64,000 nt of DNA from Bacteroidota bacterium (GTDB lineage: Bacteria > Bacteroidota > Bacteroidia > Bacteroidales > NBLH01): NCBI GenBank assembly GCA_025361565.1, contig JANYKN010000007.1, positions 1-64,000 on the forward strand. The letters run 5' to 3'. Positions 9,295 to 18,489 of this stretch are shown piece by piece. Below the pieces are notes generated by a model that searched no databases, was not told the origin of the DNA, and saw only the letters and a program-made list of their open reading frames with translations. The translations under genes and the position numbers were made by a program. Positions within the stretch are counted from its first letter, which is position 1; each line of letters begins with the position of its first letter.

Positions 9295-10743
9295 TTATTT
9301 ATTTGTTCCTTTTCCTTTTGTTTTCCGTTGTTCAATTTCAATTTTCCATGCTTTCAGGATATCAGAATACCGATCTTCAAAACTAGCTTCAGTTGGCGGA
9401 AATGCAGGAGACATAGCTAGTTTGCTTTCAGGATTTATCAAATAATAGGTTGGGAACACTCGCAGGTTATATGCTTTGAGTAAATCTTTGTTTTTTGAAA
9501 AATACAAAATAGGCCAATTATAGCCATTATCTTTTACCAGTTTTTGCATTTCTTCTATATTATCACATACACAAATGCTAACAATTTCGAGCATTTCAAG
9601 ATTCTTTGATGCCATTTTTTTTAAAACTTCAAGCTCTTGCAGGCAGGTGTAGCTTTTAGGGTTTATAAAACTTAAATAAACAAATTTATTCCGACTCTGT
9701 GAAAGCGAATGTATTTTATTTTCAAAATCAGGAAGCTGAAAATCAGGAGCTGTATAGCCTGGTAACAATGTAGTAATCCTTTTATAAATATTGTTTGCAA
9801 TTTTCTTATTCTCCTTACTGGCAACCAATTTAAGAGAATCAAGCATAAAAGTGATAGATTCCTGCGGAAAATCTTCTTTATAAAAATTATCAAATAATGA
9901 TTTACAAATAATTAAGTCTTGAAAAGTGTCGCATTGTAATGCAGGAGTTTCATTTAGGGCTGATTTTATCTTCTTTAAACTCTTATCTTTAATAAGGAAT
10001 AAAGGAATGTGTTTTCCTTGTTTTGATTTTGAATAATATGATAAATAATTGGAATATAGCTGGTTAAACAAATCCATATAAGCTGGATTCTGATATAAAA
10101 TTGGTTTATTAGAAAAATAATTTTCTGTTAGCTTTTCTTTATTTCTTTCGTAGGCCATTAATCGCAAAGAAGCATAGCTATATAATTTATACTCATTAAA
10201 ATAACTATTTTTCTTTTCAGGAATGGCCTTATCAATTGATTCAACAATACTGTCGGCGATTGACTTACTTAATTTCCCTCTGAATTGCTGAAAATATTTT
10301 GTCAAACAATTATCATATAAACGGTTAAAGCTTTTTATCAATTCGTTTAACTCGTTCTCATCTGCATTTAAAATACGAATATTAAATTCAGTCTCTTCAA
10401 AAAACGGATTAAGTTCATCCTCGGGTAATTTATTAACTTTTTGGGGTAGTACTATTTCATATTCTTTTCCTGGCTCCAGGTATAATAATCCTTTAAAAAC
10501 ATTAAGATGAATAAAACTTAAGATGGTTTCATTAAGATTAATTTTAAATACAAAATCTCCATTCTTATCTACAATGGCATTAGCAAGTTCTTTTTCTTCA
10601 AAAGTAATCTGGTCGTCATAGCAATTCCAAATAAGTTCATCACCGGCATATGATTTTGCATTTCCTTTAATTGTTACTTGCTGTGCCTCTAACAATACTG
10701 AAAACCAGAATAATACAAATATGAATAAAAGTTGTTTTTTCAT
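9295..10743 (-). CDS. Exported thioredoxin-fold protein lacking the CXXC motif
   Basis: 482 residues with a signal peptide (hydrophobic core, cleavage near LLEAQ). Residues about 25-105 look like the beta-rich DUF4369-type domain common before Bacteroidota TlpA proteins, followed by a helical middle. The C-terminal third is a redoxin: PDFQLPDFENKIHSL, then VYLSFINPKSYTCLQELEVLK, with the cis-proline in RVFPTYYLI (P431). The active-site position reads SYTC, so only C367 of the usual CXXC remains; a dithiol-exchange role is unlikely. It is the last gene of an apparent coaD / phosphatase / redoxin operon and ends three bases from the convergent Nudix gene. Confidence 0.75.
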   Translation of the reverse strand: MKKQLLFIFVLFWFSVLLEAQQVTIKGNAKSYAGDELIWNCYDDQITFEEKELANAIVDKNGDFVFKINLNETILSFIHLNVFKGLLYLEPGKEYEIVLPQKVNKLPEDELNPFFEETEFNIRILNADENELNELIKSFNRLYDNCLTKYFQQFRGKLSKSIADSIVESIDKAIPEKKNSYFNEYKLYSYASLRLMAYERNKEKLTENYFSNKPILYQNPAYMDLFNQLYSNYLSYYSKSKQGKHIPLFLIKDKSLKKIKSALNETPALQCDTFQDLIICKSLFDNFYKEDFPQESITFMLDSLKLVASKENKKIANNIYKRITTLLPGYTAPDFQLPDFENKIHSLSQSRNKFVYLSFINPKSYTCLQELEVLKKMASKNLEMLEIVSICVCDNIEEMQKLVKDNGYNWPILYFSKNKDLLKAYNLRVFPTYYLINPESKLAMSPAFPPTEASFEDRYSDILKAWKIEIEQRKTKGKGTNK

Positions 10744-10749
10744 CAGGAT

Positions 10750-12273
10750 CTAATTTACTTTTAATCCAATTACTAAAATATCATCAACCTGAATGTGATC
10801 ACCTTGCCAGTTTTTTATCGTGTTTAAAAGTATATTTTTCTGGCTCTCCATTGGATAACCTTCAATTTCGAGTAATAAATTTTTGAAATTCTTTGTCATG
10901 AATTTTCTGCCTTTTGAACCTCCAAATTGATCAGAATATCCATCGCTAAAAAAATATATAACGTCATTTTTTTCAAGATTTATACAATGGTTTGTAAAAT
11001 GATCCTTCATCTTTCCATAAATTCCAACTGGCATCCTGTCTCCCTTAATTTCAATGAGTGATCCGTTTCTAACACAAATCATAGGATTATAAGCGCCGGC
11101 AAACTGCAAGGTACGATCTTTTTTATCAATGATGCCCACTACCATATCCATTCCATCAGACGCACCACCATTGCCATAATCCTGATCAAGAGCCTGAATC
11201 ACATTATTTCGCATTAGATCTAATATTAAACCAGCATCTCTCACTTTTTTACCAAGAACAATTTCATTTAAAAAAGTGATGCCAATCATACTCATAAATG
11301 CTCCCGGAACTCCATGCCCCGTGCAATCAACAGCTGCTATTATTAAACTGTCTTCAGAGTTGTGATACCAATAAAAATCACCGCTAACGATATCTCTTGG
11401 AATAAATAATATAAAATGTTCTGCAATTGTCTCGCCATCAATTTCACCCTTGGGTAAGGTAGCAGTTTGAATGCGCTTTGCATATAATATACTGTCGTTC
11501 ACATCTTTATTTATTGCAGCAATATGGTCATGTTGAACTGTTATTGCATTTCTCTGCTTTTCAAGTTCATCATTTTGAGCTAAAATTTCAACTTGTTTCT
11601 CCTGAGTTTCATTCAATGATTCCTTTAATTGTTCATTTTGAATCTCAATTTTGTTTTCATAATTTACAACAATATGATTTGTGGAGAAAAAAACAATGAG
11701 ACCTGCCAGTGCAGTAACAATTAAACCGATATACAATAGTGGTCTTACATATTTTGCTGCCCTCGTGCTAATAATCGCAGTGTTTTGATGAACAAATAAA
11801 CGAAGGTTTTCATTTATTGGAATTGACGCCACAACATCTATTCTACCTTCTTTTTTAAAATTTGCAAATCCGGTAAAATTTTCTTCTTTACCCAGCTTTA
11901 ATGGCATTACTTCCAATGAATTATCAGACCTTTTTAAAACCGGATCAAATGGCATGGACATACCTGGTTTTAAGCCAGGTCCAGCTACCAAATTCCCTTG
12001 CAAATCAATAGCACATATAAATCCACCATTCGGCAATTTAATTTCATCGCAAATATGCTGAAGGATGCTGTCAGTTTGGGGATTATTCTCACCAAGTCCA
12101 GTTTTTTCGAACAAAGTAATTAGTTGAAGTCCAATTACTTTATTGTCATTTGCTGCCTGTTCAATTATTTCTTTATTGATGTATGATTTGGCTATAAAAG
12201 TAAAAGTCCAAATACCCACCTGAAAGATTGCAACCATACAAATTGTAAGGAGTATTTGAAATTTACGTCTCAT
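10750..12273 (-). CDS. Membrane-bound SpoIIE/PP2C-type serine phosphatase
   Basis: 507 residues. A transmembrane helix near residues 8-30 and another near 178-200 bracket a periplasmic sensor domain of about 145 residues. A long coiled coil follows (about 203-260, rich in Glu/Gln/Lys). The rest is a SpoIIE/RsbU-type PPM phosphatase, with VSGDFYWYH and DCTGHGVPGAFMSMIG carrying metal-binding aspartates and FFSDGYSDQFGG near the end. Such proteins dephosphorylate anti-sigma-antagonist-like partners in response to an external cue; the partner is not encoded here. It lies 63 bases after coaD and 6 bases before the redoxin gene. Confidence 0.88.
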   Translation of the reverse strand: MRRKFQILLTICMVAIFQVGIWTFTFIAKSYINKEIIEQAANDNKVIGLQLITLFEKTGLGENNPQTDSILQHICDEIKLPNGGFICAIDLQGNLVAGPGLKPGMSMPFDPVLKRSDNSLEVMPLKLGKEENFTGFANFKKEGRIDVVASIPINENLRLFVHQNTAIISTRAAKYVRPLLYIGLIVTALAGLIVFFSTNHIVVNYENKIEIQNEQLKESLNETQEKQVEILAQNDELEKQRNAITVQHDHIAAINKDVNDSILYAKRIQTATLPKGEIDGETIAEHFILFIPRDIVSGDFYWYHNSEDSLIIAAVDCTGHGVPGAFMSMIGITFLNEIVLGKKVRDAGLILDLMRNNVIQALDQDYGNGGASDGMDMVVGIIDKKDRTLQFAGAYNPMICVRNGSLIEIKGDRMPVGIYGKMKDHFTNHCINLEKNDVIYFFSDGYSDQFGGSKGRKFMTKNFKNLLLEIEGYPMESQKNILLNTIKNWQGDHIQVDDILVIGLKVN

Positions 12274-12336
12274 CTGATAAAATCAATTTTTTCTTCAATA
12301 TTATAAATTAAAATCATTTATTGGATTTCACTGAAT

Positions 12337-12801
12337 CTAAAGAGTCAAATCTATTTCTTTGGGTACAAACTTGCTGGCATCACCACCATACCTGATAACT
12401 TCCCGAACAATAGTTGAACTTATAAAAGAATGCTCAGGAGCAGTAAGGATGAAAACGGTTTCAAGTTCTGTTTCGATCATTTTATTCATTTGGGCAATGG
12501 CGCGTTCATATTCAAAATCAGCAGCAGTCCGCAATCCTCTTAACAGATATTTTGCATTTTTCAGTTTACAAAAATTCGTTGTTAAGCCTTCATATGTATC
12601 AACAACTATTGAAACATCATTTTTGAAAATATCAATAATCCAATTCTTCCTTTTCTCAAGTGGGAAATAACCACTTTTTGCAGAATTGTACCCAATGGCC
12701 ACAATAATTTGGTCAAACAACGGAATTGCCCGCCGTACAATGGATTCATGCCCAACTGTAAAAGGATCAAAAGATCCCGGAAATATTGCAATTTTTTCCA
12801 T
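12337..12801 (-). CDS. coaD: Phosphopantetheine adenylyltransferase
   Basis: 154 residues, the normal length. It catalyses the penultimate step of coenzyme A synthesis, ATP plus 4-phosphopantetheine to dephospho-CoA. The nucleotidyltransferase motif is in FPGSFDPFTVGHESIVRRA (TVGH replaces the canonical TNGH), and the ISSTIVRE block near residue 128 is the second ATP-binding signature. The start is fixed by MEKIAIFPGSFDP at the canonical distance. Confidence 0.96.
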   Translation of the reverse strand: MEKIAIFPGSFDPFTVGHESIVRRAIPLFDQIIVAIGYNSAKSGYFPLEKRKNWIIDIFKNDVSIVVDTYEGLTTNFCKLKNAKYLLRGLRTAADFEYERAIAQMNKMIETELETVFILTAPEHSFISSTIVREVIRYGGDASKFVPKEIDLTL

Positions 12802-12876
12802 ACTTATCTAAAACTTAAAGAATTGATGATAAAAGTAAACAAAACTATTAAAATGTACGAATTCTTGTTTTATTTT

Positions 12877-12931
12877 AATGAGTAATTGAGTGAATGAGTG
12901 AATGCATGAATGAGTGAATGAGTGAATAAAA
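12877..12931 (+). repeat. RAATGNNT octamer array, copy 1
   Basis: Seven consecutive units keep an 8-base period. Read from 12884 they are AATTGAGT, GAATGAGT, GAATGCAT, GAATGAGT, GAATGAGT and a decayed GAATAAAA, preceded by a partial AATGAGT. Positions 1-5 and 8 are nearly fixed while positions 6-7 vary. The same design recurs at 28767-28806 and, inverted, at 50854-50909. Confidence 0.8.
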
Positions 12932-13190
12932 GAAATAAATCAATAGATCATTTATATATTTTAGATTTCATTTATTTATACAGGAATGAATATAACACAA
13001 TAAACAAAGTTTTTGGAGCTTGTGAAATAATAATAATTCGTAAAGTATTGATTAATTGCATTATAAAAAATAAATAATTCGTGCATTCGTGGCTTGAGAC
13101 TTTTAGTTAGGAATCAGGAATCATCTCAATAAAAATAAAACAAGAAAAAAATACCAATCCAACGAAGACATTTCCTTTAACAAAAAAACT

Positions 13191-13198
13191 TATCTTTG
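13191..13198 (+). promoter_or_regulatory. -7 element for the molybdopterin oxidoreductase operon
   Basis: TATCTTTG matches the Bacteroidota -7 consensus TAnnTTTG exactly. Transcription would begin near 13205, about a dozen bases before the ATG at 13217. The upstream -33 region (around 13168-13174, ATTTCC) is a poor match to TTTG. Confidence 0.5.
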
Positions 13199-13216
13199 AT
13201 CCACTAAAATCCGATT

Positions 13217-15289
13217 ATGCAAGTATTTTCAACAGCCTGTCCCAGAAATTGTTACAGTACATGTAGTTTCAAAATACATGTCGAAAACAATAAGGTGATA
13301 AATATCGATCCACATCCTGAAAATTTGGCAACTCCTGAAGGGCCTTGTTTAAAAGGTCTTGCATATATCGAAAGGGCCAACTCACCCGATCGTATTTTGG
13401 ATCCACTAATTAAAAATAAAAATACAGGGAAATTCGAAAAATCGGATTGGAAAACTGTTTTTTCTATTCTTGCAGATAAGATTCAATACTTTAAAAATCA
13501 ATTTGGCAATCACAGCATATTATTTTATGCATCAAGCGGAATGTCTGGATTAACAAACAAATTCAGCTCAAACTTCTGGAAAATGATTGGTGGTGCAACA
13601 ACTATGTATGGCAATTTATGTTGGCCTGCAGGACTTGAGGCTACATACCTAACCATGGGCGACAATAAACACAATGCTCCCTGGGATTTGGAAAATGCCA
13701 AATTAATTGTGATGTGGGGAAAAAATGCAGCCGAAACAAATATCCATCAAATGATTCCCATTGATAAAGCCCTTGCAAAAGGAGCAACCATGGTAGTAAT
13801 TGATCCCCGCCGAACCCAAACCGCTGAAAAAGCCAGTTTGTTAATTCAGCCGCGACCTGGAACTGATGGTGCACTTGCGCTGGGTGTTGCTAAAATCCTA
13901 ATTGAGCAAAACCAAATTGATCACGATTTTATTGAAAAACATGTCCATGGATACGAGGAATTTGCAAAGTCCGTCCATCAATACAGAATAGCTGATATAG
14001 CTGAAATTACTAACGTTGGAGAACGATTTATTTATCAATTGGCCGATTTAATTGGAAGCATAAAACCCATGACTATTATTCCAGGTTTTGGAATGCAACG
14101 CTTCAGCAATGGCGGGCAAACAATCAGATGTTTATTGGCACTTTCGGTTATAACAGGTAACATTGGCAAAAAAGGCGCTTGCTGGCACTATGCAAATTTG
14201 CAATCCTATGTTTTTGATGAAGTTAAGGAGCCAATGAGCTATTATCCTCCCAAAGTTCCCGATGGTATTTTCAGGAGATCGATTTCTATGGCAAAATTGG
14301 CCGAAGATATGAATGCAACAAAAGATCCTGAACTAAAAATGATTTGGGTTGAAAGAGGAAATCCGGTATCGCAAAACCCAGATACCAATTTGCTTTTAAA
14401 AGCCATTCGAAAACTAGAGTTTAGAGTGGTAGTTGACCAATTTATGACAGATACTGCCCTTGAAGCAGATATTATTTTACCTGCCAAGAATATGTTTGAA
14501 CAATCTGATATTATTGGTTCATACTGGAATCCATATATACAGCTTAAACCAAAAGTTGTTGAGCCTGCAGGTGAAGTGAAACCCGAAACGGAAATATATT
14601 ATTGGCTTGCAAAAAAAATGGGTTATCCCGAAGAAGAAATCCTAAAATATTTACCAAAACCCGGCAATGATGCCATAGAAGATTTCTTAAAAGAAAAAGT
14701 AAAAGAGTTCCCCGAATTGGATTATGAGCAATTAAAAAAAGGCCCAATTCTTGCCAATTCACATGAAGAAATTGCATTTTCAGATTTGAAGTTCAATACA
14801 CCTTCGGGTAAAATTGAATTGTATTCGAAACAAGCAAAAGAGATTTGGAATGTAAGTCCTTTACCAACTTATGTTGAAACGCTTAAAAATAATGGTAATG
14901 GTACAAAATATCCATTGGACCTTTTGAGCCCCAATACTAAAAACCGTATTCATTCGCAATTTAATAATCTGAAAATCATTAAATTATTTAGTCCGGAACC
15001 TTTTGTTGAGATTCATGTTGAAGATGCAATTTCGAGAAACGTACGTGACAATGACTATGTAAAAGTATTTAATGACAATGGCTATTTTATTTTAAAGGCA
15101 AAATTAAATTATTGCATAAAAAGAAAGTGCGTTTCCATAAGCAATGGCTGGTGGATACAAGAGGGTGGCTCAACAAATTTTCTATCCAAAGGATTGGAAA
15201 CCGACATGGGCCATGGAACTGCTTTTCATGATACCATGGTTGAAATTGAAAAATATGACAAGCCTATAACTCAGAAAAAAAACAATTGA
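13217..15289 (+). CDS. Molybdopterin oxidoreductase catalytic subunit (DMSO reductase superfamily)
   Basis: 690 residues. The N-terminal Fe-S motif is C8-x3-C12-x3-C16-x27-C44. The Mo/W-bisPGD domain follows, with GNLCWPAGLEAT placing C135 as the likely molybdenum ligand, as in polysulfide and thiosulfate reductase-type enzymes; the C-terminal molybdopterin dinucleotide-binding domain covers about 565-680. There is no twin-arginine signal, and an in-frame TAA at 13205-13207 rules out an upstream extension, so the subunit should stay in the cytoplasm. The substrate is unknown. It is followed after one base by the Fe-S/membrane subunit gene. Confidence 0.9.
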   Translation: MQVFSTACPRNCYSTCSFKIHVENNKVINIDPHPENLATPEGPCLKGLAYIERANSPDRILDPLIKNKNTGKFEKSDWKTVFSILADKIQYFKNQFGNHSILFYASSGMSGLTNKFSSNFWKMIGGATTMYGNLCWPAGLEATYLTMGDNKHNAPWDLENAKLIVMWGKNAAETNIHQMIPIDKALAKGATMVVIDPRRTQTAEKASLLIQPRPGTDGALALGVAKILIEQNQIDHDFIEKHVHGYEEFAKSVHQYRIADIAEITNVGERFIYQLADLIGSIKPMTIIPGFGMQRFSNGGQTIRCLLALSVITGNIGKKGACWHYANLQSYVFDEVKEPMSYYPPKVPDGIFRRSISMAKLAEDMNATKDPELKMIWVERGNPVSQNPDTNLLLKAIRKLEFRVVVDQFMTDTALEADIILPAKNMFEQSDIIGSYWNPYIQLKPKVVEPAGEVKPETEIYYWLAKKMGYPEEEILKYLPKPGNDAIEDFLKEKVKEFPELDYEQLKKGPILANSHEEIAFSDLKFNTPSGKIELYSKQAKEIWNVSPLPTYVETLKNNGNGTKYPLDLLSPNTKNRIHSQFNNLKIIKLFSPEPFVEIHVEDAISRNVRDNDYVKVFNDNGYFILKAKLNYCIKRKCVSISNGWWIQEGGSTNFLSKGLETDMGHGTAFHDTMVEIEKYDKPITQKKNN

Positions 15290-15290
15290 A

Positions 15291-16658
15291 ATGGGAAATG
15301 AAGTAATTGAAAAGGTTAAAACAATAAAGCAAAAGAGCTTTCAATTCACCATCGATAAATGCGTGGGCTGTCAAGCTTGTGTGGTTGCATGCTCTATTGA
15401 AAATCAAGCCATTCAATCCATTCCATGGCGTGAAATTAACACTTTTAACTCCAACGGGTATCCCGATATTCCATTGTTTCATTTTTCTTTGGCTTGTAAT
15501 CATTGCGAAGATGCGCCATGCATGAAAAATTGTCCGGCACTTGCTTATTCAAGAGATTTTTCAACAGGAGCAATAGTTCATTCCGGTAATAAGTGTATTG
15601 GTTGCAAATACTGCACCTGGGCTTGCCCTTATGATGCTCCTAAATTTAATATCAAAACCCGGATTATTGAAAAATGCACTTTTTGCAACAACAGGATTAT
15701 TGATGATTTAAAACCTGCCTGTGCCAATTTATGTCCAACAGGTGCTCTTGATTTTATTGATAAACCGACTGATTTATTGCATCAAAATATTCCAGGATTT
15801 ACTGATATTGGAATAAAACCTAGTATTAAAATAATATCACCATCTAAAGAAAAGCCTAAATTGGTTGTTTCGGAATTTCCAACAGATATAAAACTTCCGA
15901 CGACTGCTAAAAAACATTCAAAAATTTCGGTTACCGAGGAATGGCCGCTGATTCTTTTTACTTTCTTAGCCATGATGTTGGTTTCTGTTTTTACCTCATC
16001 CGTTCTAGGTTATACAAAACCAAATCCTCAGGTCTTTGTTTTATCAGGTATTGCTGGTTCTGTATTAAGCCTTTTACATCTTGGAAAAAAATTAAGGGCA
16101 TGGCGTTCAATGCTTAATTTGAAAAACTCATGGTTAAGCCGCGAAATATTCTCTTTCAGTTTGTTTTTAGGATTAAGTATGATTTATTTTTTTATTAATA
16201 ATCATATTTTTATTGGATATTCTGTAATTCTTTTAGGTGTATTTTCTTTAATATCAATTGATAAGGTTTATAAACTTGCCCAGCAGGTTATTCTAATTGA
16301 AATACATAGTGCACACGTTTTGCTTAGCTTCTTTTTGTTTACAGCATTATTTTCAGAAGCTTATTCCGCATTTATATTTATTGCAATAATAAAGGTAATT
16401 CTATATACATACCGCAAAATTGAAATGCGGAATTTAAAAAAGAATCATCGCCTTTTACTTAGTGGCTTACGAATAGATATGCTTGTTTCGTTTCCTATAA
16501 TATTCTGGCTTTTTGGTATTTCAAATATCTTCTATTGGTTAACGTTAAGCATTCTAATAGGAGAAATTATTGATAGGATAGAATATTATGATGAACTGGA
16601 TATTATTACACCAGCTAAGCAGATGGAAATTGATTTGAAAATGATATCCAGAAAATAA
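15291..16658 (+). CDS. Fused four-cluster ferredoxin (DmsB-like) and membrane anchor (DmsC-like) subunit
   Basis: 455 residues. The first about 170 hold four cysteine clusters: CVGCQACVVAC, CNHCEDAPCMKNC, CIGCKYCTWAC and CTFC followed by a distal CANLC, i.e. 16 cysteines for four [4Fe-4S] centres as in DmsB. A linker of about 50 residues leads to about eight transmembrane helices (from near residue 222) resembling the DmsC quinol-oxidising anchor. B and C subunits are separate in most DMSO reductase-type enzymes; here they form one polypeptide. The gene starts one base after the catalytic subunit stop, so translation is probably coupled. Confidence 0.88.
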   Translation: MGNEVIEKVKTIKQKSFQFTIDKCVGCQACVVACSIENQAIQSIPWREINTFNSNGYPDIPLFHFSLACNHCEDAPCMKNCPALAYSRDFSTGAIVHSGNKCIGCKYCTWACPYDAPKFNIKTRIIEKCTFCNNRIIDDLKPACANLCPTGALDFIDKPTDLLHQNIPGFTDIGIKPSIKIISPSKEKPKLVVSEFPTDIKLPTTAKKHSKISVTEEWPLILFTFLAMMLVSVFTSSVLGYTKPNPQVFVLSGIAGSVLSLLHLGKKLRAWRSMLNLKNSWLSREIFSFSLFLGLSMIYFFINNHIFIGYSVILLGVFSLISIDKVYKLAQQVILIEIHSAHVLLSFFLFTALFSEAYSAFIFIAIIKVILYTYRKIEMRNLKKNHRLLLSGLRIDMLVSFPIIFWLFGISNIFYWLTLSILIGEIIDRIEYYDELDIITPAKQMEIDLKMISRK

Positions 16659-16674
16659 TGAATATAATTACCTA

Positions 16675-17397
16675 CTAACCAATAATTTCTATATCATCCA
16701 TTTCAATCAAATCCTCACCTCTATACCTTAAAAATAATTGCGCAACAGCCAGCACATCTTTTTGGCAGTATTCTACTATGCGTTTAATATTTTTTTCTTC
16801 CCAGTAAACGCGTCCAACTTCACTTCCATCTATATCATCTTTTGGCGATGGGATGTTGAATATTTCAGTAAGTAATGCAAGTGAAGTATAATGTTTATAA
16901 TCACCGAATTTCCATAGCTCCATAGTGTCAAGGTGTTTAATTTCCCAAGGCTTACTTCCAGCAATATCGAGTAATGCAGGTAATTTCAATCCATTTAATA
17001 ATGAACGCCGCGCAATATAAGGAAAATCGAATTCCTTGCCATTATGGCCACACAAATAATGATTATTTGAATTGAATGATTGCTTTAATAATCCATTAAA
17101 TTCAGAAATCAAGTCTTTTTCCTGATCATTATAAAAAGATTTAATCCTGAATTTTGTTTTTCCAGATTTTGAGTAAAAAAAACCAACCGAAATGCAAATT
17201 ATTTTTCCAAATTCGGCATAAATTCCAGCTCTGTTATAAATTTCTTCTGCATCAAGATTTTCCTTTTCTATGGAATAAGCCATTTTCTTTGCCCAAAGTT
17301 CTTTTAATTTATCAGGCATTGATGAATAGGCTTGATACGCAGGAACAGTCTCTATATCAAGAAATAATATATTAAATTTGTTTAGCTGATATATCAT
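16675..17397 (-). CDS. Predicted 3'-5' exonuclease of the DnaQ-like / PolB-exo fold
   Basis: 240 residues. The DEDD exonuclease motifs are visible: FLDIETVP (D14, E16), the second block YLCGHNGKEFDFPYIARR, and the C-terminal YCQKDVLAVAQLFLRY with the last Asp. This pattern matches the family of stand-alone proteins related to the exonuclease domain of family B DNA polymerases. It should cleave single-stranded nucleic acid 3' to 5' with two metals. It starts 6 bases after udk on the same strand, so the two are cotranscribed. Confidence 0.85.
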   Translation of the reverse strand: MIYQLNKFNILFLDIETVPAYQAYSSMPDKLKELWAKKMAYSIEKENLDAEEIYNRAGIYAEFGKIICISVGFFYSKSGKTKFRIKSFYNDQEKDLISEFNGLLKQSFNSNNHYLCGHNGKEFDFPYIARRSLLNGLKLPALLDIAGSKPWEIKHLDTMELWKFGDYKHYTSLALLTEIFNIPSPKDDIDGSEVGRVYWEEKNIKRIVEYCQKDVLAVAQLFLRYRGEDLIEMDDIEIIG

Positions 17398-17403
17398 ATA
17401 TTT

Positions 17404-18024
17404 TTATTTTAGACCTGTAAAAAAATTTTTTTCAATAATAGAACACAAAATATCAATTGCAACCAAATTGTGCCCTCCTTGTGGTATAATTAAATCTGCA
17501 TATCGCATGGAAGGTTCAATAAACTGAAGATGCATAGGTTTTACAGATCTTTGATATCTTTCCAAAACTTTGTCAACTGAACGACCTCTTTCAATAATAT
17601 CTCGTTTAATAACCCGTTCCAACCTGTCATCAGCATCGGCATGTACAAAAACTTTAATATCGAACAAATTACGCAAATCTTCGTTTGTAAAAATTAATAT
17701 CCCTTCAATAATGACTACATCACAGGGTTTCACCAAATTAGTTTCAGCATGTCGGGTACAAGTAAGATACGAATATATTGGTTCCTGAATACTTTTGCCC
17801 GCTTTAAGCATTTTTAAGTGTTTAATTAATAGTTCAAACTCCAATGAACTGGGATGATCAAAATTAATCTCTTGCCTCTCCTCAAGCGGTAAATGGCTAT
17901 TATCGCGATAATAGGAATCCTGTGAAATAACTGCTATTTGCTCTTTTGGAAGTCTTTCAATCACTTTTCTCACAACGGTAGTTTTTCCGGAGCCTGTTCC
18001 ACCTGCAATTCCTACAATTAACAT
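17404..18024 (-). CDS. udk: Uridine kinase
   Basis: 206 residues. The P-loop GGTGSGKTT begins at residue 8. QDSYYRD, the NFDHPSSLEF substrate loop and RDIIERGRS identify the uridine/cytidine kinase family rather than phosphoribulokinase. It phosphorylates uridine and cytidine in pyrimidine salvage. Length and start are as expected. It is the first gene of a two-gene operon with the exonuclease. Confidence 0.95.
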   Translation of the reverse strand: MLIVGIAGGTGSGKTTVVRKVIERLPKEQIAVISQDSYYRDNSHLPLEERQEINFDHPSSLEFELLIKHLKMLKAGKSIQEPIYSYLTCTRHAETNLVKPCDVVIIEGILIFTNEDLRNLFDIKVFVHADADDRLERVIKRDIIERGRSVDKVLERYQRSVKPMHLQFIEPSMRYADLIIPQGGHNLVAIDILCSIIEKNFFTGLK

Positions 18025-18165
18025 ATTTTATAGATTTAATTAAAAAAATTAGGTATAAATATAAATTATCATTTTGCAATTATTGATTCAAGAAGTATCT
18101 TGCATTCAAAAAAAAATTATTATTTTGGCTTAAAATTATTATTTAAAATAGAAACTAAAAAATAA

Positions 18166-18468
18166 ATGATACATCACATTGTAATGTTCAAATTGCAGGC
18201 ATTGCCAACAAAGCATGAAAAGCTTGATATCATTAACACCATCAAATCAGCTCTAGAAACCTTACCTTCTAAAATTGAACAAATTAAATCTTTTGAAGTA
18301 GGAATAAACATTAATGAATTAGAAAGAGCATTTGATTTTATTTTAGTTTCTCAATTTAAATCAATTGAAGATCTAAAAATATATGCAGATCATCCTGAAC
18401 ATCAAAAAGTGGTAACTTTAATCAGGAAATACTCTGAAAAAACATATTCTGTTGATTACGAAAAATAA
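18166..18468 (+). CDS. Dabb-family stress-responsive alpha/beta barrel protein
   Basis: 100 residues, the normal length for a single Dabb domain. The opening MIHHIVMFKL and the later DFILVSQFKSIEDLKIYADHPEHQKVV are the family signature (dimeric ferredoxin-like barrel). The family includes stress proteins and olivetolic-acid-cyclase-like enzymes, but most bacterial members have no known activity. Its stop codon lies in the same frame and 21 bases upstream of the next gene. Confidence 0.85.
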   Translation: MIHHIVMFKLQALPTKHEKLDIINTIKSALETLPSKIEQIKSFEVGININELERAFDFILVSQFKSIEDLKIYADHPEHQKVVTLIRKYSEKTYSVDYEK

Positions 18469-18489
18469 TATTTCAAAAATCTCTGCACG

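Larger units (their letters stand above)
12802..13216. other. Intergenic region with octamer array and promoter
   Basis: No gene seen. The stretch separates the divergent coaD operon and the molybdopterin oxidoreductase operon. It contains the RAATGNNT repeat array (12877-12931), a low-complexity AT-rich middle, and a promoter-like TATCTTTG (13191-13198) before the oxidoreductase start. Confidence 0.7.

Noticed and set aside
12877-12931. Possible CRISPR array
   Set aside because: Eight-base units without spacers and no cas genes nearby; it is a phased short repeat.
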